A stretch of DNA of 64,000 nt from the NCBI RefSeq assembly GCF_011759385.1, contig NZ_JAARLY010000001.1:496001-560000 (forward strand), written 5' to 3'. The position numbers were made by a program, and so were the translations under genes. Shown here in pieces: positions 54,192 through 63,049 of the stretch (the stretch's first letter is position 1; every line of letters begins with the position of its first letter). The notes under the pieces are model-generated. The model did no database searches. It had not been told where the DNA came from and saw nothing but the letters and a program-made list of their open reading frames with translations. Source of the stretch: Oleiagrimonas sp. C23AA. Lineage in GTDB: Bacteria; Pseudomonadota; Gammaproteobacteria; Xanthomonadales; Rhodanobacteraceae.

Positions 54192-54709
54192 ATGCTTCGA
54201 CATAAAGGGTTTTTTGCGATGGCGGTTCTGGGGGCCCTGACGTTGGCGCCACCACTGGCAACGGCGAAAGATTCGCCATTACTAGGTCGTTGGATGATAC
54301 CTCGCGTCTGCCGATGTCACCCTCGGCGCGACCCAAGCGCGTCATCATCACCCTGTCTCGGGTAGCCACGCACCGACTCAGCATGGATGTCGCCATCACC
54401 TATGCCGATGGCTCGAAGGTGCATAGTCACAATGTCGCTACGCTGGATGGTTCGGCGGTCAGGGTGACGGGCACGCCGGAGGCCGATCAAGCCGCCATGA
54501 TCGAGCCGCGCGCCAATGTGCTGGTGTTGGCGCTGGGCAAGAACCACATGCCCGCCTCAACCCGCGTGTACAGCGTACAGAGCGATGGCCGGCACATGGT
54601 CGAAACCGCGGTGGGGTACGACGGCCAACCAACGATACATACACATTACTTCACGCGTCTGGTGTCGGGGCCTGCACATCAGGTGGTACCAGACCGATCG
54701 TCACATTGA
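54192..54709 (+). pseudogene. Small secreted protein gene with frameshift
   Basis: A signal peptide frame (MLRHKGFFAMAVLGALTLAP, then LATAKDSPLLGRW) with AAGGAG upstream shifts by one base at about 54285 into LDDTSRLPMSPSARPKRVII, which runs to 54709. The joined form resembles secreted beta-rich proteins that start with a G.W.LD..KSR.P pattern. Function is unknown. Its 3' end overlaps the convergent gene at 54679 by 31 bp. A sequencing error is possible. Confidence 0.6.
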
Positions 54710-55458
54710 TGTCTCTGGCGGGTGGCTACGATGTCGTGCGCATACTCGGGTGCGGTTGTTGGTCGTGCGGCTGGTGGTTGCATCGCTTCGGCCAGCACTT
54801 GCGTGTAAACGCCGAGCCGGATCCGAAGGCTTATTGTGATCAAGCTTTGCCAATACATCCCTGCCAAGGCGCAAAAACCGATGACCTGCAGCCACGAGGG
54901 ATGGGGCGGCCAGTGGGCATCCTTGAACTGTAGAAACAGGGCAGCCAGCAGTGGCAGCACGCCGAGCTTTTCCAGGCTGCCGGTGATCAGTGGCGTTTTC
55001 TGCATCATCAGCTGCTGGCGTTGTGCTGCGAACGCATGCAGTGTTGCCAGTTGGGCCTGAGGGTATTGACGCAGCCAGGCGGTCAGCTCAAGCCGCTGGG
55101 GCAGATCGAAGTCCAGCACCTCGGCGAAGATTCGTCGCTCATGTTTGAGTCCTCTACACATCTGTGGAAGGGTGCTTGCTACGAGCATGAGCAGACCGAC
55201 CAGTTCGAGCACGAGCGCGGTGAAAAGCACCCAGCGCGTCCACTCATGCTGGTGTGGCAGAAGCTTGGCCAGCAACAGGCTGCCGCCACCTGCGGTGCAG
55301 ATCAATGCCAGCCCGGTCTTTTCCAATCTTCCCATTCGCAGATCAAGCGATGCATGCTGCGGCATCTGATCGAGACGTGTCTCCAGTGTGCTGAAGCTCA
55401 GTCGAGGTGGGTCCATGGCCAGAGCGATCTCCGTGTGCTGTAGAGGCACGCCGAGCAT
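54679..55458 (-). CDS. Membrane protein of unknown function
   Basis: The 259-residue protein has four likely membrane helices: LALICTAGGGSLLLAKLL, WVLFTALVLELVGLLMLV, KLGVLPLLAALFLQF and LQVIGFCALAGMYWQSLITI. A cytoplasmic helical loop of ~70 residues lies between the pairs. AAAGG precedes the ATG. I do not recognise the family. It stands alone between the frameshifted secreted protein and the GH64 gene. Confidence 0.65.
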   Translation of the reverse strand: MLGVPLQHTEIALAMDPPRLSFSTLETRLDQMPQHASLDLRMGRLEKTGLALICTAGGGSLLLAKLLPHQHEWTRWVLFTALVLELVGLLMLVASTLPQMCRGLKHERRIFAEVLDFDLPQRLELTAWLRQYPQAQLATLHAFAAQRQQLMMQKTPLITGSLEKLGVLPLLAALFLQFKDAHWPPHPSWLQVIGFCALAGMYWQSLITISLRIRLGVYTQVLAEAMQPPAARPTTAPEYAHDIVATRQRHQCDDRSGTT

Positions 55459-55706
55459 GGCGCCTTTCGCTTCCCGCCGCCAAGCTCGGCGTCATGAACA
55501 TGAATGTTGACCTGGACCCATGGCGGGTCTGTGAAGCAGTGCGCGCTTCTGTCGGATCAGTTTTCACATAACCGGACGCAGGTCGAAAATCGTTGACGCC
55601 GGCACTCCCAGTATGGATGGCGGTTTGCACGTGGGGGCGTGCGAGCCGGGTGCATGGCGCATGCGCCCGACAATCGTCAGAAGGACTTGATCCAAGGAGA
55701 GCAGCT

Positions 55707-57230
55707 ATGAAACGGTTTACCTTATGGTTGGGCGTGCTGATGGCATGTCTGATGTTGCTGGTACCTGCCGCGCAGGCACAAACGGCCAGCGACTACAGCC
55801 AGGGCGTGGATGTGTCCGGGTCCACCGCCACTATTTGGTTTTTGCCGACTGGCACGGACACCAGCTGGGTGGATGTGCACTACACGCTCAATGGCGGGAG
55901 TCAGCAGAACCTGCGCATGAGTGCCGTCAACGGACGCTATGAGACAGCGCTGTCACCGGTATCCGCTGGCGGCACCATCAGTTATTGGTTCACCTACAAC
56001 AAGGGTACGCCGGCCTACAACAGCGCGACCTACAGCTACACCGTCAGTGGTGATACCGGCGGCGGTTCCGGTGGCGATAATGGCAGTGGCGGCAGCTGGA
56101 ATGGGCAGACCACGTTCCATATCGTCAACCACACCAACGGGCAGTGGGCCGACAACCAGGTCTACTGGGCCATCATCGGCAAGGACTGGAACACCGGGAA
56201 GTTCGTCTATGTGGACCAGTCAGGCAACCTGCATCCGATGTCCACCGCCGACAATGGCGCGCTGGTCAAAGATGGCGTGGGTTACACCAATTACTTCCAC
56301 ACCATCGCACAGGCCGGCGCGGTGACCATCCCTCCGATCAACTCGGCACGCATCCTGTTCTCGGTGGGCTCGCCGATGTATATCCGCGTGGTGAAGGACG
56401 CCAACGGCAATATCGGTTATGCGGGCGCCAATATCGATAATCCGAGCGATCCGAACATAGACGTCTATTTCGATTTCGGCGAAATGGCCATCCTGCCGCC
56501 GAGCAATGCCAACCCGGGCATCTTCGTCAACACCACGCGTGTGGATCAGTTCGGCTTTCCGTTGAAGCTGCGCGTGCAGGGGCTAAATGGTTACGACCAG
56601 ACCGTGGGTGAGCCACTGACCGAGTCGCGCAGCCAGCTGATGTCGGAATTTCAGTCGCAGCTGCCGTCACAGTTTGCCTCGCTGGTGCATTCGCCGTATC
56701 GCATTGTGGCACCGGCTCACGGCAGCTTTGGCTCGGGGCAGGCCAACGTCAACTACATGCAGAGCTACATCGACTCGGTGTGGAGCTATTTCCGCACGCA
56801 TGATCTGGTGTTCACGCTGGACAACATGGGTACCTTCCATGGTCATGTCGAGGGCAACACGTTTGTCTTCACCGGCGGCAATGCCAATGGCACCTACTAC
56901 ATCAACGGTGAGCCGAGCACGCAAGAGGTTTTCCTGGGCAATGGCCTGTTGAACGATCCCGCTGGTGCCAGCGATGTCGGCGTGCAGCTGCAGATCCAGG
57001 CCCAGCTTTGCGCGGCGCTCAATCGCCATGTCGCCGAGAATCCTTCACTCTGGTACGACCAGTCGGCGCATTATCCGGCCGGGCAAGCCGCCAACTGGTA
57101 TGCCAAGTTCTGGCATGACCACAGTATCGATGCCAAGGCCTATGGCTTTGCCTACGACGATGTCGGTGGCTTCAGCCCGTCGCTGCACACCAATGCACCC
57201 ACGGATGTGACTTTCACCATCGGTTGGTAA
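55707..57230 (+). CDS. Secreted GH64 beta-1,3-glucanase with N-terminal CBM56
   Basis: The 507-residue protein has a signal peptide (WLGVLMACLMLLVPAAQAQ), a CBM56-like beta-glucan-binding domain (about residues 28-112: GVDVSGSTATIWFLP ... ISYWFTYNKG), a Gly/Ser linker (GDTGGGSGGDNGSGGS) and a GH64 catalytic domain (from TTFHIVNHTNGQWADNQVYW to FTIGW). GH64 enzymes release laminaripentaose or related oligomers from beta-1,3-glucan and often lyse fungal walls. AAGGAGA precedes the ATG. It is exported, and could supply oligosaccharides to the nearby TonB receptor. Confidence 0.88.
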   Translation: MKRFTLWLGVLMACLMLLVPAAQAQTASDYSQGVDVSGSTATIWFLPTGTDTSWVDVHYTLNGGSQQNLRMSAVNGRYETALSPVSAGGTISYWFTYNKGTPAYNSATYSYTVSGDTGGGSGGDNGSGGSWNGQTTFHIVNHTNGQWADNQVYWAIIGKDWNTGKFVYVDQSGNLHPMSTADNGALVKDGVGYTNYFHTIAQAGAVTIPPINSARILFSVGSPMYIRVVKDANGNIGYAGANIDNPSDPNIDVYFDFGEMAILPPSNANPGIFVNTTRVDQFGFPLKLRVQGLNGYDQTVGEPLTESRSQLMSEFQSQLPSQFASLVHSPYRIVAPAHGSFGSGQANVNYMQSYIDSVWSYFRTHDLVFTLDNMGTFHGHVEGNTFVFTGGNANGTYYINGEPSTQEVFLGNGLLNDPAGASDVGVQLQIQAQLCAALNRHVAENPSLWYDQSAHYPAGQAANWYAKFWHDHSIDAKAYGFAYDDVGGFSPSLHTNAPTDVTFTIGW

Positions 57231-57343
57231 TGGGCTCCGTCAGGAGCGTTGTGCAAGGCGTGGCAGGTACCAGCCGGCCACGCCTTTCTTCAGCCAGGCC
57301 GGAGCAGGCATGGACAACCGGCATTGGCACATGCACACTTGTA

Positions 57344-57366
57344 TTTATATTTAAGTGAAATATAAA
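57344..57366. promoter_or_regulatory. Perfect 9-5-9 palindrome directly before ArsR-DsrE gene
   Basis: TTTATATTT (57344-57352) and AAATATAAA (57358-57366) flank AAGTG. The repeat ends two bases before the GTG start codon and replaces a normal ribosome site. AT-rich palindromes of this kind are operators of sulfur-sensing ArsR proteins, so autoregulation is likely. Confidence 0.75.
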
Positions 57367-57368
57367 AA

Positions 57369-58217
57369 GTGCCTGCCTCAACCTTGCTACAAATTCGCGC
57401 GGAGCGAACGGCTGCGCTGCTGCGGGCTCTTGGCCACGCCAAACGCTTGCGGATCCTGTGCAGATTGCACGCGCAGGGAGAGGCGTGCGCGGGTACGCTC
57501 TCGCACGAGCTAGGTATTGGGCCTTCAGCGTTGTCACAGCATCTGGCGCGCATGAGGGAAGAGGGCCTGATACGCCAGGAGCGTCGAGCTCGCCGGGTCT
57601 TCTACGTGGTCGATGAGCAGTGTGCGCCAAGCATCGCTCCCCTGCTTGAGGGCATCTGTTCACCACTGATGGACGAAGATGCGCCATCGCAGGTGCCATC
57701 GGGTGCGCTGAAAGCTGTGATGGGACTCGGGAAGCTGCCATCTGGCTTGGGGCAGGAGGCCTCCGCGCCGGAGGTCTTCGCCGGGGAAGATGTCGGGACG
57801 AGCCTTCGCTACCGACCCGATGAGCGAGCATCTCATCGGCTGGTTTTCGCTTTGACATCGGCACCGGGCAAGGGCCTGGGGCATCCGGGGTTGGCTCGGG
57901 TGGCGCGGGTCCAGCGCCTATACACGGCAGCGGGAGTGCCCGCCTCGCAATTGCAGGTCAGCGTGGTAGTCAGTGGCGCCGCGCTTACATCTGTGCTTGA
58001 TGAGCGTTCGCCAGATCAGGAGGCGCGACGGCACGCGGACGCAACGCTGATTCGGCAGCTGGTGAGGGATGGCGTTGAAGTTGTGGTCTGCGCGCAGGCC
58101 ATGACGATGAATGGCCTGGGGGCTGCGGCGCTGCTGCCGGGCGTCGCGATGGCCTATTCCGCGGTCACCGCACTGGACCATCTGCAGCAGGCGGGTTACA
58201 GCCTGCTGCAGGCGTAG
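57369..58217 (+). CDS. ArsR winged helix fused to a DsrE-like domain
   Basis: The 282-residue protein has an ArsR domain (residues 1-95: LLRALGHAKRLRILCRLH, IGPSALSQHLARMREEGLI, RRVFYVVDE), a linker of ~55 residues, and a C-terminal DsrE/DsrF-like domain. The latter shows HRLVFALTSAPGKG, LQVSVVVSGAALTSVL and the Cys in GVEVVVCAQAMTMNG. DsrE-type domains carry sulfane sulfur on such a Cys. A fused sensor and regulator for persulfide or thiol stress is therefore plausible. The gene heads an operon with thioredoxin-like and DsbG-like genes; the stop overlaps the next start by one base. GTG start. Confidence 0.8.
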   Translation: MPASTLLQIRAERTAALLRALGHAKRLRILCRLHAQGEACAGTLSHELGIGPSALSQHLARMREEGLIRQERRARRVFYVVDEQCAPSIAPLLEGICSPLMDEDAPSQVPSGALKAVMGLGKLPSGLGQEASAPEVFAGEDVGTSLRYRPDERASHRLVFALTSAPGKGLGHPGLARVARVQRLYTAAGVPASQLQVSVVVSGAALTSVLDERSPDQEARRHADATLIRQLVRDGVEVVVCAQAMTMNGLGAAALLPGVAMAYSAVTALDHLQQAGYSLLQA

Positions 58218-59047
58218 TGTCATTGGGACCCCTGGCATTGCCGGCCGTGGTCTGGGCCTGTCTGGTGGGGCTTGTCACCGCACAGGTGACTGCTCATACC
58301 CTCGCGCGTCGGGGCAAGCAAGATGCCGAGCAGGCCCTCTGGTGGAGCGTGCTGGCGGCTTGTGCCCTTGGTCGTGCGGTGTTTGTGACGCGATGGTGGC
58401 GGCACTATGGCACGGACCCGCTGGGCATGCTGGATATCCGCGATCGCGGCTTCGATGCCATCACGATGGTGGCGACCTTGCTGATGGCGGTCTTGTGGTT
58501 TGCTTGGCGCCGCTCCGCGCTGCGTTGGCCGCTTGTATGGTCGACGGGGACTGGCGGGCTTGTGGCGGGTTTCGTGTTCTTGACGGCGGGACTGCTGGAA
58601 CACGCGACGCATCAGCCCCTGCCACACCTGAGTTTGCCGACACTGAAGGGCAGGCGCGCCGACATCGCGTCCGATTCGGGCCAGCCCGTAGTGCTCAATC
58701 TCTGGGCGACCTGGTGCGGGCCATGCCGCCGCGAGATGCCTGTGCTGGCTCGTGCTGCGGATCGACACAAGACCATCCGCTTCGTGTTCGCCAACCAGGG
58801 AGAATCCGCCGCCGTGGTGGGTCATTTCCTGCGGCACCGGGGCTTGGGGCGTGCGCATCAGTTTCTGGATACAGGGCAGCGACTGACGCGCCGGTTCAAC
58901 GTTCACGGCTATCCCACCACGCTTTTTTTCGATGCCAGCGGCACGCTGAGAAGCGTGCACCTGGGTGAGCTTTCGCCGGGAACACTGGCCGAGGAGCTCG
59001 CCCACATCACCCCTTCTTCTCCCAACCCTCACGGAAAGACTCCATGA
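58217..59047 (+). CDS. Membrane-anchored TlpA-like thioredoxin
   Basis: The 276-residue protein begins at a GTG overlapping the upstream stop. Four membrane helices (residues 1-125) resemble the Lgt fold region (LGRAVFVTRWWRHYGTDPLG), followed by a periplasmic thioredoxin domain with active site WATWCGPCRREMP and cis-Pro region GYPTTLFFD. It would reduce disulfides in the periplasm, perhaps those of the DsbG-like lipoprotein encoded next (ATGA overlap at 59044). The Lgt-like membrane part is a less common arrangement for TlpA proteins. Confidence 0.85.
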   Translation: MSLGPLALPAVVWACLVGLVTAQVTAHTLARRGKQDAEQALWWSVLAACALGRAVFVTRWWRHYGTDPLGMLDIRDRGFDAITMVATLLMAVLWFAWRRSALRWPLVWSTGTGGLVAGFVFLTAGLLEHATHQPLPHLSLPTLKGRRADIASDSGQPVVLNLWATWCGPCRREMPVLARAADRHKTIRFVFANQGESAAVVGHFLRHRGLGRAHQFLDTGQRLTRRFNVHGYPTTLFFDASGTLRSVHLGELSPGTLAEELAHITPSSPNPHGKTP

Positions 59048-59802
59048 AACACTGGTTACCGCTGTTGGCGTTGGGCCTTGTGGCCTGTTCGCAGGCCAGC
59101 GATGCGCCCAACACCTATCCCGCTCCCATCCAGGCACTGCAGAACAAAGGGGTGAAGATAAAATCAACCATGCAGGCGCCGCCTGGCTTCAAAGGCTATC
59201 TGGGCGAATATGCCGGACATCCGGTGCCGGTATATCTGTTGCCGGATGGCAAGCATGTGTCTATCGGTGAGCTGTTTGATAGTGCCGGCGAGGATGTGAC
59301 TCAGCAAGCCTTGCAGGAGGCGACGCAACAGCCACTGGGCGCGGCCACATGGAACCAGTTGGGTAAGGCGACCTGGATTGCCGAGGGTGCGACGCATCCA
59401 AAGCACGTAGTCTATGTGTTCACAGATACAGAGTGCCCGTTCTGCCATCGACTCTGGGCGGCTGTGCAGCCCATATTGTCCCGTGGCGATACGCAGGTGC
59501 GCTATATCCTGGTCGCGGTCATTTCACCTAAAAGTGAACCCCGCGCGGCAAGTATCCTGGATGCGGCCAACCCGCTTGCTGCCATGAAAAGTCACGAGGC
59601 GGGGTTTCGCCATAGTCCAGTCAAGCCCTCGATATCCATCTCATCTGCGACCCAAGCGCATATCCAGGCCAATACCCGGCTGATGAGTCATCTTGGTTTT
59701 CAGGGCACGCCTGCCACGGTCTACAAGGATGACAAGGGGCGTATACGAACAGCCGTTGGCATGCTGCCGCAGACGAGAGTCGAGCGGATATTCGGCCGTT
59801 AG
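59044..59802 (+). CDS. DsbG/DsbC-like thiol:disulfide interchange lipoprotein
   Basis: The 252-residue protein has a lipoprotein signal peptide (LPLLALGLVAC, Cys18), a dimerisation-like N-domain (about residues 25-95) and a thioredoxin fold with CPFC (DTECPFCHRLW) and cis-Pro TPATVYKD. DsbG-type proteins protect single cysteines from sulfenylation or isomerise disulfides in the periplasm. It is translationally coupled to the TlpA-like gene, its probable reductant. Confidence 0.88.
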   Translation: MKHWLPLLALGLVACSQASDAPNTYPAPIQALQNKGVKIKSTMQAPPGFKGYLGEYAGHPVPVYLLPDGKHVSIGELFDSAGEDVTQQALQEATQQPLGAATWNQLGKATWIAEGATHPKHVVYVFTDTECPFCHRLWAAVQPILSRGDTQVRYILVAVISPKSEPRAASILDAANPLAAMKSHEAGFRHSPVKPSISISSATQAHIQANTRLMSHLGFQGTPATVYKDDKGRIRTAVGMLPQTRVERIFGR

Positions 59803-59826
59803 CTGCGACCGCAGTGGCGGGCGGAC

Positions 59827-60846
59827 TCAGTCTTTGCGTGTCCACACGCCGACGTAGTCCACCAACATGGAGTGACCGGGGTCGGTGCTGGCGACCGGAG
59901 TCCTGATGTTGCCGGCCAGCGCATTGGGAAACTCGCCGCCCATGGCCACATTCAGCAGCAGGAAGAAGCCGCGCTGATGCGTCAGGGTGTTCCAGACCTT
60001 CGCGGTTAGCTGGTCACGAGTGATGCGGTGGTAAAGCTTGCCGTCGACGTACCAGCGCAGTTGGTCGCCGTGGTGGCGCCGATCCCATTCAAAGCGATAG
60101 GTGTGGAATTGCCCGACGCAGCTCTTGTCGGGGCAGGGCTCGGCCTGGCCAATGCCGGAGGGTTCGTTGCAAGGCCCGCCCGGCGCATAACCACAATGTA
60201 GCGTGCCCCACACCTGATCCATGCCATTGACGCTTTCCATCACGTCGAACTCACCGGCGTGAGGCCAGGCAAAATGCTTGCGGTAACTGGCGCCGATGGA
60301 CCAGAACGCGGGCCAGTAGCCCACCGCGTGCTTATCGCTGACGCCCGGCATGCGGATGCGCGCCTGGAACCGGACAATCCCGCCGGGTGGCGGCGCAAAG
60401 TCGGCGCGGCGTGTCTCGATGCGCCCGGACGTCCAATGACCGTTCTTGTCGCGAAGTGGGGTGATGCGCAGGTGACCGTGTCCGTCCAGGCTCAGGTTGT
60501 CGGGGTGGCGCGTATAGCGCTGGCGTTCATTGTTGCCCCAGAACACCGGGCCGCCCGAGTAACCGTGTCCGGTGTCGATAATCCACTTGCTGTGGTCGGG
60601 CAGCTGCCGTTGCGCGCCCTGGAAGTCATCGCTGAACTGCAGCGACCAGCCAGCAAGCTTCGGTACCTGCGCTCGAACCGGAACGGCGATAGCCGCCAGC
60701 AGGCAACCGGTAGCCAGCAGCACGCGCAAGGCGAAGTGACGCGGAGGGGTGGGATCGTTACCTGAATCGACGAAAGCTGACGTTTTCACAGATGGCGGCG
60801 TCCATGGAAAGGGCACCGGCTCAGCGCCGGTCGGCGGAGTCTGCAA
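59827..60846 (-). CDS. Secreted GH16 beta-1,3-glucanase (laminarinase-like)
   Basis: The catalytic domain carries GEFDVMES, the ExDxxE motif with nucleophile and acid/base Glu. Upstream WGNNERQRYT and downstream YRFEWD also fit bacterial laminarinases. The signal peptide (FALRVLLATGCLLAAIAVPV) starts about 40 residues into the longest frame, so a GTG at 60789 may be the true start rather than the ATG at 60846. It would cut internal beta-1,3 bonds and work with the GH64 enzyme at 55707. The gene converges on the DsbG-like gene with 24 bp between stops. Confidence 0.9.
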   Translation of the reverse strand: MQTPPTGAEPVPFPWTPPSVKTSAFVDSGNDPTPPRHFALRVLLATGCLLAAIAVPVRAQVPKLAGWSLQFSDDFQGAQRQLPDHSKWIIDTGHGYSGGPVFWGNNERQRYTRHPDNLSLDGHGHLRITPLRDKNGHWTSGRIETRRADFAPPPGGIVRFQARIRMPGVSDKHAVGYWPAFWSIGASYRKHFAWPHAGEFDVMESVNGMDQVWGTLHCGYAPGGPCNEPSGIGQAEPCPDKSCVGQFHTYRFEWDRRHHGDQLRWYVDGKLYHRITRDQLTAKVWNTLTHQRGFFLLLNVAMGGEFPNALAGNIRTPVASTDPGHSMLVDYVGVWTRKD

Positions 60847-60912
60847 GAACAGGGCCAGCCAGAAAAGGCCTGGCTGGTTCGACGGCTGTCGGCGCAGGCG
60901 TCGACCGGGCCG

Positions 60913-61842
60913 TCACGCGGCCATCTTCAGCACCAGTTTGCCGCGAATATGTTCGCACTGCAGAACGTCCTGCGCACGGGCAGCCTGCTTCAGCGGGAGG
61001 CTTTCGTGCACCGTCACGCTGACTTCTTTGGCGTCGATCATGCGGCCGATGCGCTGCAGCTGAGCGGCGTTGGGCTGCACGGTATAGCGTGTGGCGCGCA
61101 TGTGACGACGATGCGCCTCGTCCTGTGAGGGCTCGCCAAGGGTCGAAACCAGCATGCCGCCAGGTTTGAGCACCTCGAACGAGCGCTGCTGGGTCTCGCC
61201 GCCGATCAGGTCGAACACCACGTCGACGTCGCCCAGCTGGGCAGAGAAGTCCTCATGGCGATAGTCGATCACCTGGTCGGCGCCCAGGGCTTCAAGAAAA
61301 GGCGCATCTTCGGCGCGGGCCGTGGTAAGCACCTGGGCACCGGCACCGCGTGCAAACTGCACGGCGAAGTGGCCGACGCCGCCACTGGCACCGTGGATCA
61401 ACACACGCTTGCCCTGTGCCACATGGCCATGGTCGAACAGGCCTTGCCAGGCCGTCAGCGCCGCCAGAGGCACCGCGGCCGCTTGCACGGCGTCCAGCGT
61501 CGACGGCATCGCGGCGACCTCGCTGGCACGCACGGCGACATAGTCGCCATAAGTGCCGCGACCGGTGGCGGCCATGGCGTACACGGCGTCGCCTTTTTGC
61601 AAGCCTTCGACCCGGGCACCGACCTTGCTGATCACGCCGGCCACATCACGACCCATGCCGACCGGCAGCTGGCTGGCGACCACGGGCGGATAGTCGCCTT
61701 CGCGAATCTTGAAGTCGACCGGATTGATGCCGGCGGCCTGAATATGGATGACCACCTCGTCCGGCTCCGGCGAGGGCGTGGGCACCTGGTCGGTAACCAG
61801 GGCGCTGGAATCTCCAAATCGATGAATGCGGACCAGTTTCAT
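60913..61842 (-). CDS. Zinc-independent alcohol dehydrogenase-like NADP oxidoreductase
   Basis: The 309-residue protein is a quinone oxidoreductase-type medium-chain reductase: an N-terminal GroES-like domain (AAGINPVDFKIREGDY, GMGRDVAGVI) and a Rossmann domain with HGASGGVGHFAVQFA (NADPH site). The zinc ligands of alcohol dehydrogenases are absent. Such proteins reduce quinones or enones. AAGGAGA precedes the ATG at 61842. It is followed in the same direction by no other gene and preceded by the SDR-like gene at 61946. Confidence 0.9.
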   Translation of the reverse strand: MKLVRIHRFGDSSALVTDQVPTPSPEPDEVVIHIQAAGINPVDFKIREGDYPPVVASQLPVGMGRDVAGVISKVGARVEGLQKGDAVYAMAATGRGTYGDYVAVRASEVAAMPSTLDAVQAAAVPLAALTAWQGLFDHGHVAQGKRVLIHGASGGVGHFAVQFARGAGAQVLTTARAEDAPFLEALGADQVIDYRHEDFSAQLGDVDVVFDLIGGETQQRSFEVLKPGGMLVSTLGEPSQDEAHRRHMRATRYTVQPNAAQLQRIGRMIDAKEVSVTVHESLPLKQAARAQDVLQCEHIRGKLVLKMAA

Positions 61843-61945
61843 AGCGGTCTCCTTCAGCGGTGAGCGAGGGGCAGCGCCGTATGGCGCCCTGGCCGACGCC
61901 AAGGCTGGCGGGCGCGGGCGCAAGGCGACGTGAAGGGGCGGCGTT

Positions 61946-62593
61946 TCAAAGCGCCTGTAGCGCGGCATCGATCGGCGTGTCGCCGCTTATCAGGTCAAAG
62001 GCCTTGTGCTGTGCGGATGGCATATCCAGACAGCGGGCGATCACATGAGCCACATCGGCTCGTGCGATCGAACCACCTTCAGGAAGGTCGGTCGCCACGT
62101 GCACGTGGCCGGAGCCGTCATCGTCGGTGAGTCGCCCCGGGCGCACGATGGTGAAATCCAGCCCACTGTCGACAAGCAGCCGATCAGCATAATGCTTGGC
62201 CGCGTAGTAGGGGCGAAGCACGTCTGACCAGTGTTCCCGGTTGTGGGCCTGCAACGCGCTCAACATGACAAAGCGCCGGATGCCGTTTTGCTGCGCGGCC
62301 TCGATCAGTTTGCCTGCGCCGTCCAGGTCGACCAGCAGGGTCTTGTCCGGCCCCGTCGAGCCGCCGGAACCGGCAGTGAAGATGATGGCGTCAGCGTCCT
62401 GGGTCGCTTCAATCAGTTTGGTGACGGGCTCTTCCAGCGATACCAGCGTGGCCGGAATGCCCCGGCCAGCAAAGCCTTCCACCTGTGCCTGCTTGCGTGC
62501 CAGCACGTGAGGTGTGTGACGACCTTCTTCGGCCAGGCGTTTGACCAGATGGCGGCCAACCTGACCGGTGCCGCCCGCGATTACAACCTTCAT
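61946..62593 (-). CDS. NAD(P)-binding atypical SDR (YwnB/YtfG-like)
   Basis: The 215-residue protein starts MKVVIAGGTGQVGRHLVKRL with the GxxGxxG motif and has VMLSALQA and YYAAKHYADRLL, giving a YxxxK pair. The end includes FTIVRPGRLTDDDG and ARADVAHVIA, typical of the SDR_a5 group of small atypical SDRs, some of which reduce flavin or biliverdin. AAGGAGG precedes the ATG. It may be co-transcribed with the oxidoreductase 103 bp downstream. Confidence 0.88.
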   Translation of the reverse strand: MKVVIAGGTGQVGRHLVKRLAEEGRHTPHVLARKQAQVEGFAGRGIPATLVSLEEPVTKLIEATQDADAIIFTAGSGGSTGPDKTLLVDLDGAGKLIEAAQQNGIRRFVMLSALQAHNREHWSDVLRPYYAAKHYADRLLVDSGLDFTIVRPGRLTDDDGSGHVHVATDLPEGGSIARADVAHVIARCLDMPSAQHKAFDLISGDTPIDAALQAL

Positions 62594-63049
62594 GTCCTGC
62601 CTCCTTGATTGAAATGCTGTTGCCAGAACACTTGGGGCAGGGCGAGGGCTTGCAAGCCGGGCCATCAGCGCGCGCTCAGGAAGCGAGTGGGTGACGTCGG
62701 TGTGATCTCGGTCACGTCCGCCCTGTTCATGTATGGCGCCAAGTGTTGGGGCTGTTTGTTCAGTGGGGTGCGCCGTGTGTATGTCTAATGTTCTGATCCT
62801 TGGACGAAAACGGGAGTTTGGCATCTTCCGGTGTTGTGTCGAATCTCTGAGAAGTGCCTCTCTCTGTGACTGAACTGGCCACCCATAGGGTGATGTCCGC
62901 TATCTGTTGTCGCCTAACCGTCAAGTTGCGCTGTTTCAATCGGATGTGATCGCCTCGCCTGGACGCGGCGATTGTCCATAGGGGAATCCGTTACCCGGTA
63001 TCGACGCACCTTCGCGTTCGGTGCCCGTCCTTCTTCAAGGAGTCCTTTC
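62594..63049. other. Divergent promoter region without a gene
   Basis: The 456 bp between the atypical SDR and the phosphoesterase gene hold no recognisable frame. Promoters in both directions are expected, but no clear operator was found. Confidence 0.45.
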
